DNA of 64,000 nucleotides from an uncultured Bacteroidota bacterium (GCA_937861115.1 CALMBD010000303.1:1-64000), one strand, 5' to 3'; positions 1 to 9,351 are shown, counted from the stretch's first letter. Numbers and translations: made by a program. The notes: generated from the sequence alone by a model not told the origin.

Positions 1-53
1 CGTCCACCGTCCACCGTCCACCGTCCACCGTCCACCGTCCACCGTCCACCGTC
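1..53. repeat. 7-bp tandem repeat
   Basis: Seven perfect head-to-tail copies of CGTCCAC fill positions 1-49 and a partial copy continues to about 53. The array touches the stop codon of the minus-strand gene that ends at 52 and runs off the window edge, so its full length is unknown. It contains no gene. A simple satellite of this kind can change copy number by slippage. Confidence 0.9.
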
Positions 54-1005
54 AATCCGGCTTCTTCCCGCCCTTCAGGAATCCCTGAATGGATTTCAGA
101 TTTTCCCATTCTTCATTAGCGGCAAGGTTGGCCTGTGAAGGCCAGGTGCCGGGGTCATGCATGGCGAGTTGCGGACCGGCAGCGGCCAGGATTTCCTTGA
201 TTTTGGCCACATCCGTTTCGGCCAGTTGGCGATAGGTGGTGATGCCGTATTGGTACAGCAGTTCCTGGATCTTGGGCCCGATTCCTTCCACGACGGTCAG
301 GTCGTCTTTGTCGCGGGCTACCACTACCGGTACTTCGGCAGGCGTTTCAGGAGGTGTTTCCGGCTGCTGCGTTGCCGCAACGGGCTCTGTGATCACGACA
401 ACAGGAACTTCCTCTAACGGCACATGGTCCGAATTCCAGGTGTCCGGCAGGTGCTCATCATGGGTTGTGCCGCCGCTTTGCGGCTCGGGCGTATCGATAT
501 CTGCGGTCGTTGCCGGCGTTTCCGCACCGGCGTCTTCCTGTTGTTTGTCGCCCTGGTCACCGGGCCCGGTTTCCTCAATTTCAAGAGGAATGGTCTCTGG
601 CGCAGGCGGTTCTGCCTCAAACGAGAGGCCCAGTTCCGTCTCCAGTTGGCGGTTGCGTTCCTGAATTTCCGACAGGTCCTCTCCCGTCTCGGTGAGCTGG
701 TCGCGAAAGACATTGTTTTCCTCGGTCAACTTGCTTATTTGCATGCGCAGGCTGGCATTGTCCGACTCTGAAATCGAAAGTTTGTTTTTGGTACTGTTCA
801 GTTCCGACGTAATGGCATTCAGCGTTGCAATCTGACTTTCCAGATCAAGTCGAAGTTTGTCGGCTGTTTGCTTATAGCGATTCCAGAGTATCCACCCCAG
901 CCAGAGACCCAACAGGCCGGCAACGAGCAGCATGGTTATTATTTCCAGGGTATGGCTGGTGAAAGTGCCGGTACCCGGGCCGAGTGTAACGTTTTGTTCG
1001 AACAT
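52..1005 (-). CDS. Membrane-anchored coiled-coil protein with C-terminal helix-hairpin-helix domain
   Basis: The 317-residue protein has one membrane segment near residues 20-42, a charged coiled coil at about 45-125, an acidic Pro/Glu/Thr-rich linker at about 130-225 and a C-terminal helix-hairpin-helix-like domain from about 233. The last part carries the motif VVEGIGPKIQELL followed by the AGPQLAMHDPGTWPSQA stretch that is typical of a small domain common in Bacteroidota membrane and ribosomal-protein-fused proteins. Such domains usually bind nucleic acid or act as assembly modules, but the partner here is unknown. The gene lies 58 bases downstream of the OmpA-like gene on the same strand and may be co-transcribed with it. 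Its stop codon abuts the 7-bp repeat array. The exact role cannot be read from the sequence. Confidence 0.8.
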   Translation of the reverse strand: MFEQNVTLGPGTGTFTSHTLEIITMLLVAGLLGLWLGWILWNRYKQTADKLRLDLESQIATLNAITSELNSTKNKLSISESDNASLRMQISKLTEENNVFRDQLTETGEDLSEIQERNRQLETELGLSFEAEPPAPETIPLEIEETGPGDQGDKQQEDAGAETPATTADIDTPEPQSGGTTHDEHLPDTWNSDHVPLEEVPVVVITEPVAATQQPETPPETPAEVPVVVARDKDDLTVVEGIGPKIQELLYQYGITTYRQLAETDVAKIKEILAAAGPQLAMHDPGTWPSQANLAANEEWENLKSIQGFLKGGKKPD

Positions 1006-1063
1006 ATGCTTGCGTCTTTGGTTTGTTAGTTTTGTTGTTTGTATCTGTCAATAGGCCTGATAC

Positions 1064-1648
1064 TCATTTGGAAATGCGGATTTCAACGCGCCGGTTTTTA
1101 TAACGCCCCAACGCCGTATCATTTGTAGCCACGGGCTTGCCCTCACCGTACGACCGGCATTTAATCTGCGACTTTTTCACACCCTTCTTCATCAGGATGT
1201 CGCGGATGCCGTAGGCACGGCGCAGACCGTACTGATAGTTCGTCTTGGTATCGCTTACAAAATCGGTATGCCCGCTGATACTGACGCTGCCGCCCGTGGC
1301 AATCAGGTGCCGGGCCAGGCGGGTCAGGTAGGCATCGATGGCATCATTATCCTCCTTTCTGGTCGAACTGTATGGGAAGTGGATCACCATGCGGTCTTCC
1401 AGTTCTTCCATTTGCACTTCATTGATCGAGGTAGAGGAGGGTGCTGCTGAAGAAGGCGTAGAGACCTCCGGCTGAATAGCGTCGGATACGATCATGGTAT
1501 CTGATGGTGTCGGCGGTACCTCAACGATACCGGTGCCGACTGATGCATTGTTGCCTGCACACGCTTCTTTGATCGTACACACATACCAGCGCCAACTAAT
1601 GCCGCCCCAGACGACGAAAAGGATGAAGACAAGGAGTTTAGAATTCAT
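1064..1648 (-). CDS. OmpA-family protein, peptidoglycan-binding C-terminal domain
   Basis: I place the start at the ATG at 1648, giving 194 residues. It begins MNSKLLVFILFVVWGG, a hydrophobic N-terminal anchor followed by Trp and Cys residues typical of Bacteroidota OmpA-like proteins; an upstream in-frame start would add a non-hydrophobic tail. The C-terminal half is an OmpA/MotB domain with ISGHTDF, GLRRAYGIRDIL, SYGEGKPVA and the terminal NRRVEIRI, the set that contacts diaminopimelate in peptidoglycan. The middle is a short Ser/Thr/Pro linker. The expected place is the periplasm, anchored in a membrane and holding the cell wall. No beta-barrel is attached. Confidence 0.85.
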   Translation of the reverse strand: MNSKLLVFILFVVWGGISWRWYVCTIKEACAGNNASVGTGIVEVPPTPSDTMIVSDAIQPEVSTPSSAAPSSTSINEVQMEELEDRMVIHFPYSSTRKEDNDAIDAYLTRLARHLIATGGSVSISGHTDFVSDTKTNYQYGLRRAYGIRDILMKKGVKKSQIKCRSYGEGKPVATNDTALGRYKNRRVEIRISK

Positions 1649-1916
1649 AATGTTTTTGGTTGTACGTTGTTTGGCGGAGATTCGATTTTCTAACGCAACA
1701 GACGCAGGTATATTTTCTGGATATGTTCGTGATTGGGGGGCGTCAGCCGGATTACAGGGCAATTATCGGCATTGATTTTCAGGATTTTGCAAAAAAAATA
1801 AAAAAAATGCGGTTAATCGCGGCAATCCATGGAAACCCACTGCTGGAAATCTTATTCTTTATCTTGACCTTAGCCCCTCAGGTAAACATGAATGGTTGAT
1901 TCAAATCGCGTTCAAT

Positions 1917-4805
1917 ATGCAAAAATATTTCAATCTGACCGTCGTATTCGGTCTGATTTTTTCCGGGGTGCTTTATTCCCAACCGGCGCCTACCTCCTTT
2001 GAAACCCGCCTGCAGGGCTATGAACAACGAAAGGCAATGAAAGCGGGGTCGATGCTGTCTGCCCTTACTCCCGAAAGTATCGGCCCTTCCGTATTTTCCT
2101 GCCGGGTAACCGATGTAGACGTTAATCCCGCCGACCCGACCCGATTCTTCGTGGCCTATGCATCCGGTGGCCTGTGGTATACGGAAAGCAACGGCACAAG
2201 TTTCAAGCCATTATTCGACCACGAGGCTTCCATGACGATCGGCGATATCGCTGTTGACTGGACCAACAATGTGATCTGGGTAGGCACCGGGGAGGTGAAC
2301 AGCAGCCGCTCTTCCTATGCAGGCACCGGCATTTACCGCAGCGCCGACAATGGCAAAACATGGGACTGGCGCGGGTTGCCCGAAAGTCAGCACATCGGAC
2401 GAATCGTACTGCATCCAACCGATCCCAATACCTTATGGGTCGCCGTGCTTGGACACCTGTACTCGCCCAATGAAGCGCGTGGCGTTTACAAAACGACAGA
2501 CGGCGGCCTGAACTGGCGACGGACCCTTTTCGCAGGCGACACCGTAGGGGCCGTCGATGTTATCATCGATCCCGGCGACCCGAATACCCTGTTTGCCGCG
2601 ACCTGGGAACGCGACCGCAAAGCCTGGAATTTCACCGGCGCGGGCGCGGGGTCAGGTATCTGGAAAAGCACGGACGGCGGTGATACCTGGAAAAAACTCG
2701 ACGCCGCCTCGTCCGGTTTTCCGGGCGGAAACAAGATCGGCCGTATCGGACTTGCAGCCGGCCGGAAAAATGGCAAAACGGTCCTGTATGCCAGTCTCGA
2801 CAACCAGAACCCCAAACCCCCGAAGGAAGAATCAAAGGATGATGTGCTGACCAAAGACCAGTTGCGTACCATCAGCAAGGCCGATTTTCTGAATTTGCCG
2901 GAGGATAAAGTCACTGATTTCCTTAAACAAAACGATTTTCCGGAAAAATACACTGCAAAATCCGTCAGGCAGATGGTCGAAACGGATAAACTCAAGCCGA
3001 TAGCCCTGGTGGAATACCTGGAAGATGCCAACAATGACCTGTTTGAAACGGATTTTATAGGCGCCGAGGTCTGGCGCAGCGAGGACGGCGGACAAACCTG
3101 GCGCCGCACACACGATACTCCCCTGGAACAGATGCATTTCACATATGGCTATTATTTTAGCAACATCCGGTGTATGCCCGACGATCCAGACCAGGTATAT
3201 CTCATCGGGTTCCTGATCATCAGGAGCGAGGACGGCGGAAAAACGTGGAAAAATATCAACGGCGACAATGTGCACGTCGACCACCACGCCCTCTGGCTCA
3301 ATCCGGCCCATCGGGGGCATCTGGTCAACGGCAACGACGGCGGCGTAAACATCAGTTGGGACAACGGCGCATCCTGGATGAAATGTAACAATCCGCCGGT
3401 TGGGCAGTTCTACGCCATTGCTACCGACGACGACGAGCCTTACAATGTGTATGGCGGCGCACAGGATAACGGCGTCTGGGTAGGCCCCTCGGACTACAAG
3501 GCCTCATCGGGTTGGGTACAGGACGGACATTATCCGTACAAAGAACTGCTCGGCGGCGACGGCATGCAGGTACAGGTCGATACACGCGACAACAATACCG
3601 TTTATACGGGCTTTCAATTCGGATTTTATTTCCGGGTTGATAAACAAACCGGCAAGCGGAAACGCATTACACCCAAACATGATCTCGGCGAACGCCCCTT
3701 GCGTTTTAACTGGCAGACCCCAATTCTTCTGAGCCGGCATCAGCAGGATGTCTTGTATTTCGGTGCAAACAAACTGTACCGTTCCTTTAACCAGGGAAAC
3801 GACTGGGAAGCTATTTCCGGCGACCTCACCGGAGGGGGCCGGAAGGGCAATGTGCCCTACGGTACTTTAACCGCTATTGATGAAAGTCCTCTGAAATTTG
3901 GTCTGCTCTACGCTGGATCCGACGACGGGCTGCTTCACGTCACCCGGGACGGCGGTGAGACCTGGGTCAAAATATCGGATCAATTGCCCGCAAAGTGCTG
4001 GGTTTCCCGTGTTCAGGCTTCTGCTCATGCGCGTGGTCGCGTTTATGTGGCCTTGAACGGTTATCGCTGGGACGACTTTAATGCCTATTTGTATGTTTCC
4101 GAAGATTACGGCGCCACCTGGACGCGCATCGGCACATCTCTGCCTGCCGAACCGGTCAATGTCGTCCGGGAGGATCCTGTGAATCCCGATGTTTTGTATG
4201 TCGGAACAGACCACAACGTGTACATCTCCCTGGACAGGGGCGCGAGTTTTCAATGCCTGAGCGGCGAATTTCCGGACGTACCGGTACACGACCTCGCTAT
4301 TCAGGCAAAAGCAGGTGATCTGGTGATCGGCACGCATGGCCGTTCGATGTACAAGGTTGGCATATCGCAGGTGCAGGCGCTTACGGCTGAGGTGCTGGCT
4401 TCCTCCCTGACGCTTTTTGAACTGCCGAAGAAAAAATACAGCGCCAACTGGGGTAAAAAGCAACCCTATAAAGAGGCAAAAGACCCGGAGTTTCCCGTAT
4501 GGTTCTACTCGGGAAATAAGGGAGAGATCAACTGGAGCGTAAAGATGAAAGACGGCGGACTGGTTCTGAACAGCGGAAAAATAACCTGTGTCAAAGGCCT
4601 GAACCTGTTCAACTATGGCCTTGATTTTCAGGAATCTCAAACAAAAAGATACAAAGAGTCGTTACAAGCGATGCAGAAATCTGCTAAAAAACCGGTTCAA
4701 ATTGAAAAAGCCGACACGGGTAAGTATTATCTCCGCAAAGGTGTTTATACTTTTACGGTTGAAAAGGACGGTACATCGTCTGACCGTGATTTTGTGATCG
4801 ATTGA
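1917..4805 (+). CDS. Secreted BNR/Asp-box beta-propeller protein (VPS10/sortilin-like repeats)
   Basis: The 962-residue product starts at ATG 1917, where a signal peptide MQKYFNLTVVFGLIFSGVLYSQ begins; the open frame extends to a TTG at 1896 that would bury this signal. At least seven Asp boxes (SxDxGxTW) are visible, among them SADNGKTW, TTDGGLNW, STDGGDTW, SEDGGQTW, SEDGGKTW, TRDGGETW and SEDYGATW, so the body is one or two beta-propellers of the sialidase/BNR-Vps10 type. A charged insertion of about 80 residues (roughly residues 295-380) interrupts the repeats. A separate beta-rich domain closes the protein and there is no T9SS sorting tail. Proteins of this class in Bacteroidota are called glycosyl hydrolases by similarity, but a substrate is not known. 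I see no obvious catalytic set beyond the propeller. Confidence 0.85.
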   Translation: MQKYFNLTVVFGLIFSGVLYSQPAPTSFETRLQGYEQRKAMKAGSMLSALTPESIGPSVFSCRVTDVDVNPADPTRFFVAYASGGLWYTESNGTSFKPLFDHEASMTIGDIAVDWTNNVIWVGTGEVNSSRSSYAGTGIYRSADNGKTWDWRGLPESQHIGRIVLHPTDPNTLWVAVLGHLYSPNEARGVYKTTDGGLNWRRTLFAGDTVGAVDVIIDPGDPNTLFAATWERDRKAWNFTGAGAGSGIWKSTDGGDTWKKLDAASSGFPGGNKIGRIGLAAGRKNGKTVLYASLDNQNPKPPKEESKDDVLTKDQLRTISKADFLNLPEDKVTDFLKQNDFPEKYTAKSVRQMVETDKLKPIALVEYLEDANNDLFETDFIGAEVWRSEDGGQTWRRTHDTPLEQMHFTYGYYFSNIRCMPDDPDQVYLIGFLIIRSEDGGKTWKNINGDNVHVDHHALWLNPAHRGHLVNGNDGGVNISWDNGASWMKCNNPPVGQFYAIATDDDEPYNVYGGAQDNGVWVGPSDYKASSGWVQDGHYPYKELLGGDGMQVQVDTRDNNTVYTGFQFGFYFRVDKQTGKRKRITPKHDLGERPLRFNWQTPILLSRHQQDVLYFGANKLYRSFNQGNDWEAISGDLTGGGRKGNVPYGTLTAIDESPLKFGLLYAGSDDGLLHVTRDGGETWVKISDQLPAKCWVSRVQASAHARGRVYVALNGYRWDDFNAYLYVSEDYGATWTRIGTSLPAEPVNVVREDPVNPDVLYVGTDHNVYISLDRGASFQCLSGEFPDVPVHDLAIQAKAGDLVIGTHGRSMYKVGISQVQALTAEVLASSLTLFELPKKKYSANWGKKQPYKEAKDPEFPVWFYSGNKGEINWSVKMKDGGLVLNSGKITCVKGLNLFNYGLDFQESQTKRYKESLQAMQKSAKKPVQIEKADTGKYYLRKGVYTFTVEKDGTSSDRDFVID

Positions 4806-4876
4806 GCTACTGCGGTGACGCAATGGCTTTTTACCGTTTAAACCGTTAATCAACTCAATTTCTAACACATTTTCAA

Positions 4877-5617
4877 ATGAAGAATTTTAAGAACCTGTTT
4901 TTGGCAGGGCTTGCGGTTGCCAGTCTGGCGTTTACCGGCTGTTTGCATATTATTGAAGAAGTTACCTTTCGCGACAGCGGAAAAGGAAACTACACCATGA
5001 CGCTCGATATGAGTGAAATGAAAGGAATGATGGACATGCTGAAAAACATGTCGCCCGACAGCACCGGCGGCACCGAAATACCCAGCCAGGGTGAACAGGA
5101 TAACTCCATGGCGCAAATGGGTAAGGAACTCAGCGGTGTGGCCTCCACGCTCCGCAACCTGAAAGGCATTATGAACGTTACCGAAATTAACGATACTGCA
5201 TCGTTCAAGTTTGGTTACTCCTTCGATTTCGAGGATGTCGCAGCCCTCAACCGTGCGCTGAAAGTGGTCAACAAGGACAAATACGACAGCGATGTGGAAG
5301 AGGTGTTTAAATTTAACGGCAAGAACTTCGAACGCCTGGGTACCGGCGACATGGGCGCTGAAATAAAAAAGGCGCTTGCTGAAGGCGGTGGCGAAGAAGA
5401 AGGCGGCGAAGAAGCCATGGATATGATGAAAATGATGTTTGCCGATATGAGCTACAAGCAAGTTTATCATTTCCCCGATCGCGAGATCAAAAAGAACAGC
5501 AACGAACTGGCTGAGGTGAGCACCGACAAACACTCGATGACCATTACCCTTAAGCCTTTTGATGAGGAGCAGCAGCAGAAAAAAGTAACTATTGCGACTG
5601 AAGTTAAATTGAAATAA
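4877..5617 (+). CDS. Lipoprotein of unknown function
   Basis: This 246-residue protein has a lipoprotein signal ending FTGC, with lipidation expected at Cys22. The mature part starts with a beta-like stretch and then becomes Met-rich (MSEMKGMMDMLKNM and MDMMKMMFADM) with a Gly/Glu low-complexity run EGGGEEEGGEEA near residues 170-180. It follows the BNR-repeat gene by 71 bases on the same strand and could be its operon partner. I do not recognise a named family; the general plan resembles membrane-associated lipoproteins of Bacteroidota. Location is probably the outer or inner membrane facing the periplasm. Confidence 0.75.
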   Translation: MKNFKNLFLAGLAVASLAFTGCLHIIEEVTFRDSGKGNYTMTLDMSEMKGMMDMLKNMSPDSTGGTEIPSQGEQDNSMAQMGKELSGVASTLRNLKGIMNVTEINDTASFKFGYSFDFEDVAALNRALKVVNKDKYDSDVEEVFKFNGKNFERLGTGDMGAEIKKALAEGGGEEEGGEEAMDMMKMMFADMSYKQVYHFPDREIKKNSNELAEVSTDKHSMTITLKPFDEEQQQKKVTIATEVKLK

Positions 5618-5639
5618 TGGTTCCGGATGGGGTTGCAGT

Positions 5640-6662
5640 TCATTGAACTGGCATGACTTGCAACGATAAGGCGAGGAGGTATACCCCGTTGCTTTCCAGC
5701 ACGCGAAGCGTAAAGCGACCCGGGTAAAGCAGTTCGAGCCGTTTTTCCACGTTGCGCAGGCCAAGGCCCCTTGTTTTTCCCTTTTCCTGCTTTTTTTGCC
5801 CCGGAGGGGTGCTGTTTTCAATCTGGAAATGCAGCACCCCTTCTTTTATATACAGGGCGATTTTTACCTGTACCATATCGGTCGCAGGATCCGGAGCGCC
5901 GTGTTTGAAGGCATTCTCCACAAAAGGAAGCATCAACAAAGGCGCTACCAATGCGTCATCGGGAATTTGCCCGCAGGTTAAGGTGACGTTCAGGCGGTCG
6001 CCAAATCGCAGTTGTTCCATCTCCGTATATTGCCTGATCAGGGTCAGTTCCTTGCTGACCGGAATAAAGGGATCATTACATTCATACAGGATATAGTCCA
6101 GCAAACTACTGAGTTTCAGAATACTTTCTGCTGTGTGCGGCGAGCCTTTCAGGGCCAGCCCGTATAGGTTGTTCAGGGTATTAAACAGGAAATGCGGGTG
6201 TATTTGGGCCCGGAGAAACTGCAATTCCGCATCGCGTTTCTCTTGTTTTAGTTGTAGTGCCAGCCTGTCTCTGGTGTCCCAGTCGCGGATGATCTTCAGG
6301 GCCACGCCCAGCGCAATGACGGCGTAATCGCGAAACAAATTCTTCGAGATTTTGGAAAGGGGCAAATTAAAGTCGCGCCCGGTTTGGAGCAGCCAATACC
6401 AGTTCTCCCATTTTAATCGTATCGCCATTACGGTCAGGAGTACCGCAGTGCAGGACAGCCAGAACAACCATTTCTGGCCCCGCCACAGGAAACGCGGCAC
6501 CAGGAAATACGCTGTAAAGTAAAAGGGCAGGGCAATAACCGGCAGGAAGAACAGGGTCTGCTGCAACAATTCCGCCCGGTCCTTGTAGTGCGGGAGGTTG
6601 GCGATAAACTCAACGGCAACGTATGCCGTCCATAGCAACAGGTGCTGCAATACACGTTTCAT
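5640..6662 (-). CDS. LytS/YehU-type sensor histidine kinase, orphan
   Basis: The 340-residue protein carries about four membrane segments in its first 140 residues, a short coiled coil and then a His_kinase-type domain. The phospho-acceptor motif AQIHPHFLFNTLNNLYGLA, the N-box LPFVENAFKHG and the Gly-rich GLGLRNVEKRLELLYPG are all present, so the kinase looks active. There is no extracytoplasmic sensor domain of note, so the signal is probably sensed in or near the membrane. Members of this family normally phosphorylate a LytTR response regulator encoded next door, but none is present in this window. A TACATTTG element lies only 8 bases before the ATG. Confidence 0.93.
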   Translation of the reverse strand: MKRVLQHLLLWTAYVAVEFIANLPHYKDRAELLQQTLFFLPVIALPFYFTAYFLVPRFLWRGQKWLFWLSCTAVLLTVMAIRLKWENWYWLLQTGRDFNLPLSKISKNLFRDYAVIALGVALKIIRDWDTRDRLALQLKQEKRDAELQFLRAQIHPHFLFNTLNNLYGLALKGSPHTAESILKLSSLLDYILYECNDPFIPVSKELTLIRQYTEMEQLRFGDRLNVTLTCGQIPDDALVAPLLMLPFVENAFKHGAPDPATDMVQVKIALYIKEGVLHFQIENSTPPGQKKQEKGKTRGLGLRNVEKRLELLYPGRFTLRVLESNGVYLLALSLQVMPVQ

Positions 6663-6670
6663 GACGCTTA

Positions 6671-6678
6671 CAAATGTA
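6671..6678 (-). promoter_or_regulatory. Bacteroidota -7 promoter element for the LytS-type kinase
   Basis: TACATTTG on the minus strand matches the Bacteroidota housekeeping element TAnnTTTG. The G of the motif is only 8 bases before the ATG at 6662, which would give a leaderless or nearly leaderless transcript. No convincing -33 TTG was found. Confidence 0.5.
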
Positions 6679-6900
6679 CGGCACGGCCCTCTGATCTGCC
6701 CCGTTATCGCCCGGCGACCCGTTCTGTCTCCCGGAAGGAACGCTTTTGCCGACCGGCGGCGTATCGCCGGGTTTTACCGTTTTATGCCATCTGTTTTCTC
6801 CCGTATGTCAAAAAAATCTGCGGCGCATGGGTGCATTCCGAACATTTGGGAATCGGCCGGGTGGCCTTTATGATTGTTAACACTGTAAAACAAGAAGTAC

Positions 6901-7914
6901 ATGAAGACAAAAATCATTTTTCTCGGATTGACCGGTATTGCGGCCCTGTTGCAGTTTTTTCCCATCGACAAAGCGCTTCCGTATACCAGCCCGGAACAGG
7001 AACTGCAAGCCGTGTACCATCCACCGGATGCCGTTTTTTCGCTGCTCAAGCATGCCTGCTACGACTGCCACTCCAACAATACGCGGTATCCCTGGTATGC
7101 CAATATTCAACCCCTGGGGTGGTGGATACAGGATCATATTGAACACGGCAGGTCGGAACTGAATTTTTCCGAAATCGGGCGCTGGAATGAGGCGGAGCGA
7201 CGCGACCTGCTGGAGCACTGCGCCAGGGTGATCGAAAAAAGTAGAATGCCGCTCAACAGTTATGTGCGCATGCACCCGGAAGCCAAGCTTGACCGACGGC
7301 AGAAGGACATGCTGATGGGCTGGTTGCTGCATCCCGAGACCATGTCAAAACTGGTGAAGCAACCCATTAACGCCCCCCCGGACTCATGTGACGGCGATAA
7401 TGAAAATACACGTTGCTGTTTTGCCGGAATGCCCGACAGTCTGACGTCGGCCATGGTAATTGCCGGAGCGGACGAGCCGGGAGAGCGCCTGGTCATAAAA
7501 GGGCAGGTTTTTCGACGTGACGGGAAAACGCCATATCCGGGAGTATTGATCTATGCCTACCATACCGATACGCACGGGATTTATTCCAAAAACGGAACGG
7601 AAACCGGCATCCGGAAATGGCATGGACGCCTGCACGGCTGGTGCAGAACGGATACTGAAGGCCGTTATTCCATCCAAAGCATACGGCCGGCCCCGTATCC
7701 GCGAAGCGATGGACCGGCACATATCCATGAAGTGGTGTGGGAGCCCGGGAAAGATGAGCCGTACTATATTAACGAAACGGTTTTTGAAGACGACGTGCAT
7801 GTAACCGAGCGGTACCGGAAAAATGAACGAGGCCCCGGTGGCAGCGGAATTATCGACCTGAAGCGTGGCGCCGACGGGATTTGGACAGGTCGTCGCGATA
7901 TAACCCTGAAATAA
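6901..7914 (+). CDS. Haem-binding domain fused to an intradiol ring-cleavage dioxygenase-like domain
   Basis: The 337-residue protein has an N-terminal hydrophobic export segment (residues 1-21), then a haem-binding domain with the c-type motif CYDCH at residues 53-57 followed by NNTRYPWYANIQPLGWW, as in the Bacteroidota Haem_bd family. From about residue 195 a second domain matches the beta-sandwich core of intradiol dioxygenases such as the protocatechuate 3,4-dioxygenase beta chain: GQVFRRDGKTPYPGVLIYAY, HGWCRTDTEGRYSIQSIRP, then APYPRSDGPAHIH. Candidate non-haem iron ligands are Tyr228, Tyr266, His274 and His276. The product should act in the periplasm, so a redox enzyme on phenolic or quinone-like substrates is a reasonable guess, but the substrate is not known. 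It is divergent from the kinase gene at 6662 and ends at a strong terminator. Confidence 0.82.
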   Translation: MKTKIIFLGLTGIAALLQFFPIDKALPYTSPEQELQAVYHPPDAVFSLLKHACYDCHSNNTRYPWYANIQPLGWWIQDHIEHGRSELNFSEIGRWNEAERRDLLEHCARVIEKSRMPLNSYVRMHPEAKLDRRQKDMLMGWLLHPETMSKLVKQPINAPPDSCDGDNENTRCCFAGMPDSLTSAMVIAGADEPGERLVIKGQVFRRDGKTPYPGVLIYAYHTDTHGIYSKNGTETGIRKWHGRLHGWCRTDTEGRYSIQSIRPAPYPRSDGPAHIHEVVWEPGKDEPYYINETVFEDDVHVTERYRKNERGPGGSGIIDLKRGADGIWTGRRDITLK

Positions 7915-7922
7915 ACAACAAA

Positions 7923-7952
7923 AGAGGCCGCCTCTGTGAAGAGACGGCCTCT
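7923..7952. terminator. Bidirectional hairpin terminator
   Basis: AGAGGCCG (7923-7930) pairs perfectly with CGGCCTCT (7945-7952), with four further inner pairs CTCT/AGAG around a GTGA loop and one mismatch. It sits between two convergent genes that end at 7914 and 7979, and a run of T follows at 7958-7962. Confidence 0.8.
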
Positions 7953-7978
7953 GGAAGTTTTTGCGTTTGCAATGTATT

Positions 7979-8998
7979 TTACTTCAGGTTGAAAGCGCCG
8001 TTACCAACGAGGTAACCTTTGTTGTAGATTTCAACCGTGTACTTGCCTTTTACAAAGTTCTGGCCGGGCTGCCATGCGCCGCAGACATTGGTCTCGCCGT
8101 TGTCGTAGTTGCAGGTAGCAACCGTGGTGTAGCGGTACTCGATCTCGTTGCGCTTGTCCTGGGCAACGCCTGAGCCAAGGCTTTCGATTGCGAGCGGAGC
8201 GCCGGTCGGGTCAACTACGCGGATGTAGAACGTCTCTTCGCCGGAAGGAACCACTTCATTGGGTTCGGTGGTAAAGCAGATGTTCAGTTTGTCCACTTTG
8301 CTGGCGCGGGACTTGGTTTTCTCTTTGCCGCTGCTGCGTACGTCGACGGCCTTAACCGTTACGTTTTTCACACGGATAGCGGAAGCGATGTCAACTTTCT
8401 TGCTGAGTTGCGCGCGCTCGGTTTCCAGTTGCGTTTTTTCCGAGATCAGCGCAGCCTTTGCCGTGCTTTCCTCCTGGAGTTGCGACTGGGTCTGATTAAG
8501 AGTCGTGCTCAGTTCCTGGTTTTGGGTAGAGAGTTGCGTGTTGCTCTCCGTCAGTTCGCCTACCTGCTTTTTCAGGTTGTCGATCTCGGTCAGGTACTGG
8601 TTTTTCTGACGCTCGAAGCTGGACATTGCGCCGCGGTATTCCTTGTTTTTCTGGATCAGGCCGGCGATTTCGTTTTTGCTCGTTTCCAGTTGCTGCAATT
8701 GTTCGTTGATCTTGGCATCAAGTTCAGCATTGATGCCTTTTTGCTGCTCGAGCTGTGTAACGGCATCATTGTACTTGGTTTCCAGTTCATTCATTGCCTC
8801 CTTCTGCTGCGTCAGTTCCATGGTAGTAGTATCCAGCTGCTTGCTGGTGTTGTATTTACTAACCAATAAAAACACGCACAGGCCGAGTAGTGCAGCGATG
8901 GCAACGCCCATAATGGTCGTGAGACGCTTCTGATTGTTGTCTTCGTTGTTGCCGTAATTCGGAGTAGTGGGCTGATTGAAATTGGTGGGTGTGCTCAT
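7979..8998 (-). CDS. Single-pass membrane protein with long coiled coil and C-terminal beta domain
   Basis: The 339-residue protein has a short Asn/Pro/Thr-rich cytoplasmic tail, one membrane helix near residues 28-48 (TTIMGVAIAALLGLCVFLLV), a Gln/Glu/Lys-rich coiled coil from about 50 to 205 and a C-terminal domain of about 125 residues that looks beta-rich and has a Cys pair. The C-terminal part (for example VVPSGEETFYIRVVDPTGAPL) reads as a small beta-sandwich. The architecture suggests an envelope-spanning structural or assembly protein with its head in the periplasm. I do not recognise a named family. It is convergent with the dioxygenase fusion gene, and a 350-base gap separates its start from the exonuclease gene. 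Confidence 0.8.
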   Translation of the reverse strand: MSTPTNFNQPTTPNYGNNEDNNQKRLTTIMGVAIAALLGLCVFLLVSKYNTSKQLDTTTMELTQQKEAMNELETKYNDAVTQLEQQKGINAELDAKINEQLQQLETSKNEIAGLIQKNKEYRGAMSSFERQKNQYLTEIDNLKKQVGELTESNTQLSTQNQELSTTLNQTQSQLQEESTAKAALISEKTQLETERAQLSKKVDIASAIRVKNVTVKAVDVRSSGKEKTKSRASKVDKLNICFTTEPNEVVPSGEETFYIRVVDPTGAPLAIESLGSGVAQDKRNEIEYRYTTVATCNYDNGETNVCGAWQPGQNFVKGKYTVEIYNKGYLVGNGAFNLK

Positions 8999-9351
8999 AT
9001 CAGATAAAAAGTGTGATGAAAGGTTTAACGTTAGAATTTGATGTCAAAATTTTCATCATAGGCGCGACCGGCATAAAGCAAGGTTGTGATAGCAGAATTT
9101 TAAACGGTTGTGTTTTGAAAAGTCACGGCATAAACCGCGTTTCGTCGTTCTTTATTGCATTTTGATCGTATGATTTATTCCAATTTTTTTTTGTAAACTA
9201 CTCTATTCTATTGATTGTCAGCAAAATAAAAATATCGGGCCAGTGGAAATTTTTTTGCTTTCCGGCAAGGTCTTCACCGATCTCGCGGGAAGCCTTACCT
9301 TTGTGTGTCACTCATTTTTGGGCGCCGCCCGCCTTATGAACCTATACGTTT
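8999..9351. other. Divergent intergenic region
   Basis: This 353-base AT-richer gap lies between two divergent genes. I see no ORF, tRNA or strong hairpin in it; the only signal I can support is the -7 type element at 9296-9303 on the plus strand. Confidence 0.5.
9296..9303 (+). promoter_or_regulatory. Bacteroidota -7 promoter element for the exonuclease gene
   Basis: TACCTTTG matches TAnnTTTG and lies 48 bases before the ATG at 9352. A TTTG at 9254-9257 lies too far upstream to be a standard -33 partner. Confidence 0.45.
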
